Origin: Candidatus Fredericiella danica
Lineage (GTDB): Bacteria > Chloroflexota > Anaerolineae > Caldilineales > Caldilineaceae
DNA: 24,815 bases
Direction of reading: 5' to 3'
Assembly: GCA_016713335.1 (NCBI GenBank)
Contig: JADJPH010000073.1
Span: 1 to 24,815, forward strand
The notes beneath the pieces are model-generated. The model did no database searches. It was not told the origin of the DNA and worked only from the letters and a program-made list of their open reading frames with translations. The stretch's first letter is position 1. Every line of letters begins with the position of its first letter. Positions 1 to 8,057 of this stretch are shown piece after piece. The position numbers and the translations under genes were made by a program.

Positions 1-1
1 G

Positions 2-1572
2 GAGAACTACTACGACTATATCGGCACACAGCATGGCGTCAAACGTCACTTCAGCTTCCTGCATCACAGCCCAGGGCAAGCGCAGGATCCACGGCAAAGC
101 CTGCAGGCGGTCATCCCGAAATTGCCTTATGGCCATGAAATCCACATCTATCGCCAAGACTCCGATGCGTTGCTCACGGCGGTGGCCATTTCTTACGGCG
201 CCACCGTACTGCAGAATACGCCGGTCAAGGATGTACAGATCCAGGCCGGCGGCGTGGAAATTATCACCGACAAAGAGGTACACTACCAGGCCGAGTATAT
301 CGTGGACGCCAGCGGCATGCGGTCGCTGCTGGCCAACAAGTTGGGTTGGCGCCACCGTGACCTGAAGGCGCATACGCGCACCATCTTTACCCACATGATC
401 GATGTGCCGTGTTATAACAACGTCGGCGCAACCCGTGAAGTATACGGCCACCCCTTCCGGCTCTCCGAGGGCACGTTACACCACGTCTTTCGGGGGGGCT
501 GGCATGGGTGATCCCCTTTAATAATCATCCACGCGCCACTAATCCGCTCTGTAGCGTGGGCCTACAACTCGACCCGCGCATCTACCCGGCGCGGCTGGAT
601 CTGTCGCCCGAGGAGGAGTTCTACTCCTTCATTCACCAATTTCCCGACATCGAGAAACAATTGAGCGGGGCGCAGGCAACGCGTGCATGGACGCGCACAG
701 ATCGGTTGCAATACTCGGCGCAGCATGTGGTCGGTGATCGCTTTGCGCTGCTGGCTCACGCCGTCGGCTTCATCGATCCACTCTATTCCAAAGGGCTGTA
801 CGTCACTCACATGAGCATCATGGTTGCCGCCGATCTGATTTTGAAGGCACACGAGACCGGCGATTACTCGGCAGCGGCCTTCGCACCATTGGAAACCCTT
901 ACCCTGCGCTACATGCACATGCACGACCAATTGGTAGCCGGTTCGTTCAAAGCCTGGAGTCACTACAAGCTATGGCAGGTCTATTCGGTGTTATGGCTGT
1001 TGGGTGCCTACCTGGAGTATCTGAAGCTGACGGTCACACGTCTCCGCGCAACCAACCGTGCCGACTATCTGGCTCAGTTGAGCGAACTCCAACTGGCGGG
1101 GGGTGGCTTCGCACCCTTCTTTGTCCTCCAAGAGAAAATCGACGCGCTCATCGATGCGGTCAATCCTGACGACGAAGCAGAGATCGACCGCACAGTAGCC
1201 GAGATTCGCACGATATTCAGCTCCTTCAACTGGCTCTCCTCTGCCTTTCGCGACTTGCTGGCGGGGAAAAACCATCTGCCCAATAACAAACTGCGGGTCA
1301 ATCTGCTCAACCAGACCGACGGATTCTTCGGTGACGGGATCTATCGCGAGCACTTCTTTGGCGATGCCTCAACATTCAGTCTCGTGAAAAAAGCCCTGAG
1401 CGAGCAAGCACGCTATTCAGTCTTCGCCCTGGACCGCCAACGCAGCACCCATGCACGTCTGGCCATGCAAACGACACGTCACACGGACACAACCGAGCGC
1501 GCCAACGGCCACAGCAGTCAAAATCGCGAATCAACCACCAGTTCACCTGCCGGTCTGGTTTCGCCTCAGTGA
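2..1572 (+). CDS. Flavin-dependent halogenase-like oxidoreductase (5' partial, frameshifted)
   Basis: The window opens inside this gene, so the N-terminal FAD dinucleotide fold is missing. The first readable residues are ENYYDYIG from base 2. The piece to about 502 contains a conserved YIVDASGMRSLLA stretch, typical of the FAD-binding region of the tryptophan-halogenase/FAD-monooxygenase superfamily. The second piece starts with WVIPFNNHP and carries LLAHAVGFIDPLYSKGLY, the C-terminal flavin-binding signature of these proteins. The junction reads FRGGW then WVIPF, which rebuilds the GGWxWxIPF motif if one base is missing near 503-504. The product is probably a soluble FADH2-dependent halogenase or an uncharacterised paralogue; substrate unknown. 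The last 50 or so residues are Thr/Ser/Arg-rich and low in conservation. The stop lies 16 bp before the next gene, so co-transcription is likely. Family call fairly sure; halogenation itself is inference. Confidence 0.75.
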
Positions 1573-1588
1573 CAAGGAGACTTCCATC

Positions 1589-3219
1589 ATGTTGTTTGTC
1601 GATGCCGCGACGCCCGCCCCCACCGCGACTCTCCAGATCGCGCCCATGCCAGATCATACAATCGAAGTCCAGCCTATGGACGAACACAATCACCACCTCA
1701 TTGCCAATGTGCACCCGTCCGACTGGCAAAACCCGACCGCCAACGGTCGCTACAATCTCGTTGTCATCGGCGCCGGCACGGCCGGGTTAATTGGGGCGTT
1801 GGGAGCCGCCGGTCTTGGGGGCAAGGTGGCCCTGATCGAACGCCATTTGTTGGGCGGCGACTGCTTGAACTGGGGTTGTGTGCCCTCCAAGACCATCATC
1901 CGTTCCGCGCACCATTGCCGAACTCCGAAGAGCGGCAGAAATGGGGATTGGCGTCCCAGTCGGCATCCAGATCGACTTCGGCGCGATCATGGCGCGGATG
2001 CGCAGTTTGCGCGCCAATATCAGCGAGGACGATTCGATTCACCGGCTGACACGCGAAGGTGTCGAAGTGTTTCTGGGGGATGCACGGTTTACCGGTCCTA
2101 CTACCATTGAGGTCTTCGATGGCAAAAAGCGGCAGACGCTGCATTTCGCCAAAGCGCTCATTGCCACCGGCGGTCGAGCACGCACGCTTGATCTGCCCGG
2201 CCTCACCGCGGCGGGTTACTTGACCAACGAGTCGCTCTTTCAGTTGACCGAACTACCGCGCCGCCTCGCCGTGATCGGCGGTGGACCGATCGGCGCCGAA
2301 ATGGCCCAGGCATTTGCCCGCTTTGGCGCAGAGGTGACCCTGTTTATCAAGGATAATCGCTTCCTACCGCGCGAAGATCGCGACGCTGCCGCAATTGTGC
2401 AACGGGTGTTCGAACGGGAAGGCATCCAGTTGATTTGCGACGCATCGTTGCAAGAAGTCACCCAAAGAGCATGACGGCAAGGTGCTGCACTACACACTGG
2501 GTGAGCGCCCGGCAACCCTGGCGGTGGATGCGATCCTGGTTTCGGTCGGCCGTGCGCCCAATGTGGAGGGACTCAATCTGGAAGCAGCCGGCGTGACGTA
2601 CAGCGCAGAAGGCGTGACAATCGACGATACCATGCGCACCACCAATCCCAACATCTACGCGGCCGGTGACGTCGCGCTCAAAACCCAGTTCACCCATATG
2701 GCCGACGCAAGCGCACGGCTCGCTTTACAGAATGCGTTATTCCCCGGTCCCAAAAAGAAACTCAGTGACCTGGTCGTGCCGTGGACCACCTTCACTGATC
2801 CGGAGGTTGCGCACGTGGGGATGTACCCCGACGAAGCCACCGCCGCCGGCATCGAGATCGAGACCTTCTCCAAATCACTGACCGAAGTCGACCGCAGCCG
2901 CACCGACGGCAAAACCGACGGTTTCGTCAAGATTCATGTAAAGAAAGGCACCGATCAGATTGTGGGCGCTACCATCGTCGCAACGCAAGCGGGCGAGATG
3001 CTCAATGAGATTACGCTGGCCATTGTGGCTGGACTTGGTCTGAAGACACTTGCGACTGTCATTCATGCGTACCCGACGCAGTCAGAGGCAATCAAGAAAG
3101 TGGCGGATGGCTACAATCGCACGCGGCTGACACCGCGCATCAAACGGCTCTTTGGCGCTTGGCTGCGCTGGACGCGCCACGGCGATGCACCCACACCGGA
3201 AATCGGCGAAAAAAAGTAG
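1589..3219 (+). CDS. Mercuric reductase-like pyridine nucleotide-disulfide oxidoreductase (frameshifted)
   Basis: Start ATG 1589 is chosen for the AAGGAG ribosome site at 1574-1579. A leader of about 55 residues precedes the FAD motif VVIGAGTAGL. Then comes the redox-active disulfide GGDCLNWGCVPSKT (Cys-x4-Cys), an NAD(P) motif VIGGGPIGAEMAQAF, the FAD-closing motif NIYAAGDVA and the dimerisation domain (VPWTTFTDPEVAHVGM, HAYPTQSEAIKK). The order and length (about 540 residues) match the mercuric reductase/dihydrolipoamide dehydrogenase superfamily. The MerA C-terminal vicinal cysteines and N-terminal HMA domain are absent, so mercury reduction is doubtful. Two frameshifts split it: an extra base near 1910, and an extra C in the CCC at 2461-2463 (reading restored as QEVTKEHDGKVLHY). 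It probably shares a transcript with the halogenase-like gene. Physiological disulfide substrate unknown. Confidence 0.85.
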
Positions 3220-3243
3220 CGCGTCGCTTGCACGTTGGTGCAC

Positions 3244-3537
3244 CTACTTCGCCTCCATTGCGCGGAGCAGTGCTTCAAATTCTTCGCGACAGTCCGGACA
3301 CATGGCTAAATGTTGGTGGACAAGCGGCATCAACGCGGCGGCGTCTTCCCCGCGCTTTACCCGGTCGGCAAAGATATCCAGCAACGCATACACTTCGTCA
3401 CAGCTCAATTCTTGGGCCTGGGTTTGCGCAACCATTGACAATGCGACGTGCATCTGATGCATGGACGCTGAACTGACATCGGGGGAGGGATGTGGTTTGC
3501 GCCGCCAGAACTGCCTGAACAGGTTGTGTATCTTCAT
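3244..3537 (-). CDS. zf-HC2 putative anti-sigma factor
   Basis: This small protein of 97 residues has a C-terminal zinc-binding anti-sigma-type domain: an upstream Cys in ELSCDEVYALLD and the H-x3-C-x2-C ligand set in HQHLAMCPDCREEFEALL. No membrane segment is visible, so it resembles cytoplasmic ZAS-domain anti-sigma factors. It starts 22 bp after the stop of the ECF sigma gene on the same strand, the usual sigma/anti-sigma arrangement, which suggests it sequesters that sigma factor. It ends 24 bp from the convergent oxidoreductase gene. A second protein with nearly the same tail (DCREEFEALL) is encoded at 7471-7731. Zn/redox sensing is a possibility for the family, not visible here. Confidence 0.75.
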   Translation of the reverse strand: MKIHNLFRQFWRRKPHPSPDVSSASMHQMHVALSMVAQTQAQELSCDEVYALLDIFADRVKRGEDAAALMPLVHQHLAMCPDCREEFEALLRAMEAK

Positions 3538-3559
3538 GAGTGCCTTGCCCTACGGCTGA

Positions 3560-4168
3560 TCAAACATTGCGAGCAGTTCTTGGGGTGTCATCCCCTTGCA
3601 TCATGCGCTTTTGGAGCCGTTGGCGGGCATCGTGGAGTAATTTGTACAGCGCATTGCGGTTGGTGCCCATGCGCTCCGCTACCTCCTGCAATGGCATTCC
3701 ACCCTGCATCACTGCCATCATGGCGGTGCGCTGCCGTTCGGTCAACTCCTCGGCAATGATCCGCTGGATGGTCGCCATCATCATTTGGACGGGCGCGGTC
3801 TGGCCTGGATCCGCGGAATGGTCCATCAGCACATCCGGGGTGAAATCCGACATCTCATTGGCTACAATCAGATCGTCCAGCGAAACATCGCGCCAGCGCC
3901 GGCGGCGCAGTTCTGTGAGCGCCACGCGTACGCATACTTTGTGTGCCCAGGTGGTGAACCGCGCGTCCCCGCGATAGGATGACAATTCGTGCAAAATCTT
4001 CAGCAAACCATCCTGGACGAAATCTTCCAGATCGTTTTCAGTGACCCGATAGCTAACCAATGCAAACTGAAGCCCCCGCAGCAACAGCCCCCGCAGATCC
4101 GCTAGCGCCGCATCAGGCGCCGCCCCGCCCAGTTCTGTACACCACTCTGCATCAGTTCTGCTACTCAT
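3560..4168 (-). CDS. ECF-type RNA polymerase sigma factor
   Basis: Encodes about 202 residues with the two sigma-70 family domains. Region 2 is LEDFVQDGLLKILHELSSY followed by RGDARFTTWAHKVCVRVALT, with the core-binding and -10 recognition helices. Region 4 is LTERQRTAMMAVMQGGMPLQ with a helix-turn-helix running into MGTNRNALYKLLHDARQRL. The start at 4168 is chosen because CAGGAG lies six bases upstream; an in-frame ATG at 4234 lacks such a site. The zf-HC2 gene follows by 22 bp and is the likely anti-sigma partner. The long linker between regions 2 and 4 (about 45 residues with DLIVANEMSDF) is larger than in minimal ECFs. Target regulon unknown. Confidence 0.88.
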   Translation of the reverse strand: MSSRTDAEWCTELGGAAPDAALADLRGLLLRGLQFALVSYRVTENDLEDFVQDGLLKILHELSSYRGDARFTTWAHKVCVRVALTELRRRRWRDVSLDDLIVANEMSDFTPDVLMDHSADPGQTAPVQMMMATIQRIIAEELTERQRTAMMAVMQGGMPLQEVAERMGTNRNALYKLLHDARQRLQKRMMQGDDTPRTARNV

Positions 4169-4489
4169 GCGTTGCTCCTGCCGTTGCCAGTTTCGGAACG
4201 CCCACCCTGCCAGTCGGGGCGACGGGCACGTCAACCAGGACGTTGTGGTGCTTGGATAGAATTACCATAGCACATCAGCTTATAGTGCAAAATCGGGCAA
4301 CGCGTCTGAATTCAGGCTTACACAAGGCCTATACACTGCACTTGAATGTCGCGAACACGGCGCCGTAAGATTTTCCGGCGGATGTGCGTCCAATAGAAAG
4401 ATATGGCAAACTGCGAACGATGTGACGGGTCTCACTGAACGAACCCGGCGACAGGTTCGCCTGCGGCTGCCATCATCAAGATAAACTGA
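4169..4489. other. Divergent intergenic region between sigma factor and hydrolase
   Basis: These 321 bases hold the ribosome site of the sigma gene on the minus strand (CAGGAG) and are noticeably more AT-rich around 4255-4340 than the flanking genes. On the minus strand TTGCAC and TATGGT stand 15 bases apart (about 4266-4292), a weak possible promoter for the sigma/anti-sigma pair. GAACC...GGTTC at 4441-4457 is a short 5-bp inverted repeat before the hydrolase gene. No coding sequence is supported here; small open frames look like chance. Confidence 0.4.
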
Positions 4490-5074
4490 ATGCAAACACA
4501 AAGTCACTTCTTACTTGCAGCAGCAGCGATCATGCCGCTGCGCCGTTGGCCAGGCGCCGTCTTCGCACCTGCGCTGCTCGTGGGCGCCGCCCTGCCCGAC
4601 ATCCCGCTCTTCTTGTTGACTGTTGCCGGCGAAATCTACTACCGTTGGCTGGTAGCCCCGCCTGCGACCAACATCATGGAGTACCTACACTTCAACCTCT
4701 TCTACAACCACCCGCTCTGGATCATCGGCCACAACTTTTTCCATTCGCTGCTGATCGACGGTGCGCTGCTGCTCGTGGGATTGTGGTGGTGGAAGCAGCG
4801 TGGCAGCCGTTGGGGCATGATGCTCTTCTGGCTGGCCGGCAGTATGCTCGTTCATGTGGGAATCGATATCTTCACCCATCACAGCGATGGGCCATTGTTC
4901 TTGTTTCCGATCGACTGGCGCTATCGCTTTGCCAGCCCAATAAGCTACTGGGAACCGGCCTACGGCGGGCGACAATTTGCAGCATTCGAGCGCGCGCTCG
5001 ATCTCGTCCTGCTGGGTCTGCTACTGTTGACCTATGGGCCAGCCGTCTGGCGACGCTATTTGTATAGGCGCTGA
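4490..5074 (+). CDS. YdjM-like membrane-bound metal-dependent hydrolase
   Basis: Encodes 194 residues with the pattern of the YdjM/DUF457-type inner-membrane metal-dependent hydrolase family. It has an N-terminal QTQSHFLLAAA with a conserved His, GAALPDIPLFLLTVAG (Pro-Asp in the first membrane segment), HNFFHSLLIDGALLL, and LVHVGIDIFTHHSDGPLF with clustered His/Asp likely to bind metal. The end, PIDWRYRFASPISYWEP, is characteristic of this group. Three to four hydrophobic segments suggest an integral membrane protein with its metal site near the membrane face. No clear ribosome site precedes the ATG. It stands alone, convergent with the SDR at 5099 with only 24 bp between the stops. Substrate unknown. 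Confidence 0.75.
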   Translation: MQTQSHFLLAAAAIMPLRRWPGAVFAPALLVGAALPDIPLFLLTVAGEIYYRWLVAPPATNIMEYLHFNLFYNHPLWIIGHNFFHSLLIDGALLLVGLWWWKQRGSRWGMMLFWLAGSMLVHVGIDIFTHHSDGPLFLFPIDWRYRFASPISYWEPAYGGRQFAAFERALDLVLLGLLLLTYGPAVWRRYLYRR

Positions 5075-5098
5075 GCAACCCAAAGGCAGTTACTTGTC

Positions 5099-5863
5099 CT
5101 ACAACTTCTTGAACAGCGTCTGTTGCATGACCCATTCAACCGGCGCGGGCATCCACCGGCCGGCAAACGCAAAAAGCTGATTGCCAATGCCCGGAATCAG
5201 GGTGCGCCGCCGCTTCACCAGTGCTCGATAGATGGCGGCAGCCAGGACATCCGGCGGCATCCGGCGCCCCTCATGCCGGTTGTCTGGACTGTAGCGCCGA
5301 GCGTGGGCCGTCCGCGTCGGTCCCGGATAGACCACGAGCACATTGATATCCTGCGGAGCCAGGGCCACCGCCAAACTGCGCGCATAGGACGCCAAACCAT
5401 CCTTGCCGGCGCCATACACGGCCGCACCGGGATAGCTGACAAAGCGGGAGAGCGAAGAAACAAAGATCAGTGTCCCTCCCTGGACCACTTTGTTGGCACG
5501 CAGCAGCGCAGCGGTGAGATGAAGCGGGGCATGCAGATTGACGTCAAGAACTGTTTGTTGCTTGCCAAGGTCAGAATCGGCGAAGGCGCCAACGCAATTG
5601 ATGCCCGCATTGTGCACAAGCACATCGATGGCAGGTCCTTCAATGAGGCGCCTGGCCAACCGGTCAAGATCCGCCATCTGACTGAGGTCGCCCAATAGAA
5701 ACCCCAAATCAATGCCTCGATTGACCAATTCCTCCTGTGTGCGTGCCGCGACCTCTGCATTTACATCAATGCCGGTCACCGAATACGCATGTGCGCCCAG
5801 TACTTCCACCAGGGCGCGACCGATCCCTTCTGCCGCACCCGTTACGACGGCATGTGGAGTCAT
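5099..5863 (-). CDS. Short-chain dehydrogenase/reductase (SDR), second in lipid-type operon
   Basis: A classical SDR of 254 residues: cofactor motif VVTGAAEGIGRAL at the N-terminus, HNAGIN around residue 85, catalytic Ser in FVSSLSRF and the YxxxK pair in YGAGKDGLASYARSL. The C-terminal 45 residues (RRRTLIPGIGNQLFAFAGRW onward) are basic and hydrophobic, as in membrane-associated SDRs acting on lipids or long-chain ketones. Its ATG overlaps the stop of the upstream SDR by 4 bp (ATGA), and AGGAGA lies at good spacing, so the two are translationally coupled. The two SDRs share layout and an I/VYPGPTRT-type segment, consistent with duplication. Substrate unknown; a keto-lipid reductase role is inference from the neighbouring CDP-alcohol phosphatidyltransferase. 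Confidence 0.88.
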   Translation of the reverse strand: MTPHAVVTGAAEGIGRALVEVLGAHAYSVTGIDVNAEVAARTQEELVNRGIDLGFLLGDLSQMADLDRLARRLIEGPAIDVLVHNAGINCVGAFADSDLGKQQTVLDVNLHAPLHLTAALLRANKVVQGGTLIFVSSLSRFVSYPGAAVYGAGKDGLASYARSLAVALAPQDINVLVVYPGPTRTAHARRYSPDNRHEGRRMPPDVLAAAIYRALVKRRRTLIPGIGNQLFAFAGRWMPAPVEWVMQQTLFKKL

Positions 5864-6633
5864 AAAGGTCTCCTGGACTTCTCATACCTGGCTCGTCGAG
5901 CAACCGTGACCATCGCCGTATCGACCAGGAATTCGAAATGACTAGCGCACCAGCGCAGCACTTGATTGATGGGACCCAATGCCTGAGACCTGCGCCGGCG
6001 AATGCCGGTGATGATTTGTGCCGCAACCGCTTCTGGTGAAGCGTAGCGCTCGGGATAGATCTTTTCTTTGGGAATTCCGCTCTTCACGTGCATTTGCGTG
6101 CGGGTTGGGCCGGGCCAAAAGACAAGCACATCGACGGCGTTGCCTACCTCTAGACGGAGGTTGCGGGCAAAACCGTCGAGAGCCGCCTTGGTCGCCGTGT
6201 AGACGGCGAAGTCGGGGGTTGGCAAGACCGAATGAACCGAACTGACAAAGGCGATAGCACCCCGCGCCGCACATACGCGTGGGAGCAACGCGTGCGTCAA
6301 GGTGATCGGGGCGGATAAGTTTACCGACAACAATTCGCGAATTGAGGCCGAACTTTGGTTTTGGACTGCCCCGTACCAACCGACCGCGGCATTGTGTATG
6401 ATGACATCCAAACCCGTCACCCCGCGCGCATCCAAAAAAGACTGTACCTTTTGAGCCGCGCCGGCTTCGCCAAGATCGGCTGCACAGTAGTCATCGGAAT
6501 GTACGCTCCCAGCAAGAGATTCTGGAAGTGCACTGCGGCCCACGCCAAGAACACGTGCGCCGCTCGCTGCATACTGGATAGCCAAAGCATGGCCGATACC
6601 ATCATTGACACCCGTAATCAGTATTATCTGCAT
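5860..6633 (-). CDS. Short-chain dehydrogenase/reductase (SDR), first in lipid-type operon
   Basis: Encodes 257 residues with ITGVNDGIGHALA (NAD(P) binding), HNAAVGWYGAV in place of the usual NNAG, catalytic Ser in FVSSVHSVLPTPDFAVYTATK, and the Tyr/Lys pair in the same stretch. FWPGPTRTQMHVKSG matches the equivalent loop of the following SDR. The tail is basic (RRRRSQALGPINQVLRW) with a hydrophobic helix, suggesting peripheral membrane association. It starts 81 bp after the end of the CDP-alcohol phosphatidyltransferase and overlaps the next SDR by 4 bp. It probably reduces a keto group on a lipid-like substrate, but nothing in the sequence fixes the substrate. Confidence 0.88.
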   Translation of the reverse strand: MQIILITGVNDGIGHALAIQYAASGARVLGVGRSALPESLAGSVHSDDYCAADLGEAGAAQKVQSFLDARGVTGLDVIIHNAAVGWYGAVQNQSSASIRELLSVNLSAPITLTHALLPRVCAARGAIAFVSSVHSVLPTPDFAVYTATKAALDGFARNLRLEVGNAVDVLVFWPGPTRTQMHVKSGIPKEKIYPERYASPEAVAAQIITGIRRRRSQALGPINQVLRWCASHFEFLVDTAMVTVARRARYEKSRRPL

Positions 6634-6714
6634 TGTTCCCAGCTTCTATCTGCCGATTTCACGGGCATTGAAGTCCGTTCAGTGCTCCGGAGGCGTACAA
6701 TCGCAAGATCGTAC

Positions 6715-7343
6715 TCACTCAATCGAGACGTCGTTGACATTCGTGAGGTTGCGTCGCGCCCACCACAGGCGCTGCACGATTCCGGCGACTACCATGCTGG
6801 CCATTGCTGTATAGAGCCAGGGCGTCCAGTCTGGCCACAACAAGAACATGGTGTAGAACAGAATTGTTTCGGCGCCACCTACCAACCCCTTCGGCATCGT
6901 CACCGACGTAAGCTCCCCGCGCCTCGGCGCCTACTGCGCTTCTCCAAAAGTGCAGAAAGATAGATCCATGAGGCGGCATTGACATAGAAGCTGCTCAACA
7001 ACAAGATGAGGGTGATTGCACCGGCTTCACTCGAGTTTCCCAAATAGAGGCCGATAGGCACCGCCGCATAAACGACGAAGTCCAGTAAGATGTCGAGATA
7101 ACCGCCAAAATCGCTTTGCCGGCACCTTGCGCGTGCCACCATGCCGTCAAGCCCATCCAGGATCCGATTGAGTGACCACAGCCCCAGTGCCAGCCAATAC
7201 CATTGCACCGCGGCTGCTCCAGCAGCCGCCAACCCGACCAACATCGCGAGGACCGTAATTGCGTTGGGCGAGAGCGAACCCAGGTGACCGGCGAGCGGTC
7301 TGAGTAGATCATCTTTGTAACCGCGTAACCTATGGTCGAGCAT
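6715..7343 (-). CDS. CDP-alcohol phosphatidyltransferase (frameshifted)
   Basis: An integral membrane enzyme that transfers a phosphatidyl group from CDP-diacylglycerol (or a related CDP-alcohol) to an alcohol. The family signature D-x2-D-G-x2-A-R-x8-G-x3-D-x3-D is complete: LDGLDGMVARARCRQSDFGG followed by YLDILLD. Several hydrophobic helices follow. After GAG the frame breaks at a CCCC run (6915-6918, plus strand), and the C-terminal part continues as SVTMPKGLVGGAETILFYTM in the next frame, which belongs to the same family. Adding one G rebuilds about 209 residues. ATG 7343 is preferred because GAGG lies five bases upstream; an in-frame TTG at 7367 is the alternative. First gene of an operon with two SDRs. 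Acceptor alcohol unknown. Confidence 0.85.
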
Positions 7344-7470
7344 TTCGGCCTCGTTCCTTCGCTTCAAGCGCGTCTGGTAGCGTTACAGCGTACGCAACCC
7401 CTCGTAGACGATCTGGCGCGGCGTGATCTTACCCTTTGAGGTATGAAACCGGGTGGATGTGCTGTGGGGA

Positions 7471-7731
7471 TCAGTTCGGCAGGTGTTGTGGTCGAGGGGA
7501 GAAGGTCGTTGCTTGCAGCGCGGCCAGCAATGCTTCAAATTCCTCGCGGCAGTCGCGACACCGACTCAGATGGTCTTGTACGAGTGGTAATGCCTCAGCC
7601 GCATTCTTGCCCGCCAATACGAGCTCGGCAAAACGATCAAGTTGCTCAAAACACTCGTCGCACCCAATCTCATCCGGTCGTGTCGCGCCGATCATTTCGA
7701 CCATTTGTTTGATCGGTAATTCTGATTCCAT
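7471..7731 (-). CDS. Orphan zf-HC2 protein, putative anti-sigma factor
   Basis: An 86-residue protein with IGCDECFEQLDRFAEL and the H-x3-C-x2-C set in VQDHLSRCRDCREEFEALLA, clearly paralogous to the zf-HC2 protein at 3244-3537 (same spacing and same DCREEFEALL). The start ATG follows TGAGG at six bases. Unlike its paralogue it has no intact sigma gene upstream; instead the 116 bases before it translate to a broken match to sigma region 4. It could act on the sigma factor encoded at 3560-4168, or be a relic that is still intact. The tail TTFSPRPQHLPN is not conserved. Confidence 0.7.
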   Translation of the reverse strand: MESELPIKQMVEMIGATRPDEIGCDECFEQLDRFAELVLAGKNAAEALPLVQDHLSRCRDCREEFEALLAALQATTFSPRPQHLPN

Positions 7732-7739
7732 CGTTAGCC

Positions 7740-7855
7740 TCAGCAGGCGAACTGAATTTTCGGACCGTGCACGCCGGGAATTACCTCCGCAAGCCGCCTC
7801 GGGTATCCGCGATCATAGCCCTGCCCTGCTGTTCCGTCAACTTCCCCCGGATTAT
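7740..7855 (-). pseudogene. Remnant of an ECF sigma factor region 4
   Basis: Reading the minus strand from 7855 gives IIRGKLTEQQGRAMIADTRG, which aligns with IIAEELTERQRTAMMAVMQG of the intact sigma factor at 3560-4168 (11 of 20 identical, by eye). After GGLR the frame hits a stop at 7783, but in the adjacent frame RRLAEVIPGVHGPKIQF continues, resembling the LQEVAERMGTNRNALYK helix-turn-helix with heavy divergence. It ends 8 bp before the orphan zf-HC2 gene, exactly where the partner sigma gene should be. Nothing resembling region 2 is visible upstream in 7856-8050. The likely story is a second sigma/anti-sigma locus whose sigma gene was truncated and decayed. The short length makes this moderate confidence. 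Confidence 0.45.
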
Positions 7856-7962
7856 GTGTGCCCGACAGCCAACAAGGACCTTGCGTCTTGTCCATATCAT
7901 GTTGCAGGCAAACCGTCCCCCGAAAAGAGTCTTTCTTGACTCCAGGCAACTGCCTCATTCGG

Positions 7963-7991
7963 TTGACGCTACCTTTCGATTGTGATAACCT
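7963..7991 (+). promoter_or_regulatory. Candidate sigma-70 promoter of the polyol cluster
   Basis: TTGACG at 7963-7968 and TAACCT at 7986-7991 are separated by 17 bases, with TGTGA just ahead of the -10 box. Transcription would start near 7998, about 60 bases before the kinase ATG. It lies in the only long non-coding stretch upstream of the cluster. The -10 box is a poor match; GATAAC at 7984-7989 is an alternative. Confidence 0.4.
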
Positions 7992-8000
7992 GACTGCAAC

Positions 8001-8028
8001 TTTGCGCAATGGTTTGACGTTTGTGCAG
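8001..8028 (+). promoter_or_regulatory. Candidate SorC-family operator (TTTGYGCA repeats)
   Basis: TTTGCGCAA (8001-8009, containing the palindrome TTGCGCAA) and TTTGTGCAG (8020-8028) are near-identical boxes 19 bases apart, just downstream of the predicted transcription start. The same TTTGTGC half-site forms the perfect inverted repeat at 9605-9627 before the SorC-family regulator gene. The placement fits repression by that regulator. This is inference from repeats only. Confidence 0.35.
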
Positions 8029-8057
8029 CCAGTGCATCCTCAACGAAAGCGCAGCCA

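Noticed and set aside
1589..3219. Genuine mercury resistance gene merA
   Set aside because: No C-terminal vicinal cysteines, no N-terminal heavy-metal domain, and no merR/merT/merP neighbours.
7740..8009. Minus-strand open frame of 89 residues as a real gene
   Set aside because: Its start overlaps the kinase promoter region, the upper half has no recognisable motif, and its end lies in the sigma-like remnant; treated as a pseudogene fragment.
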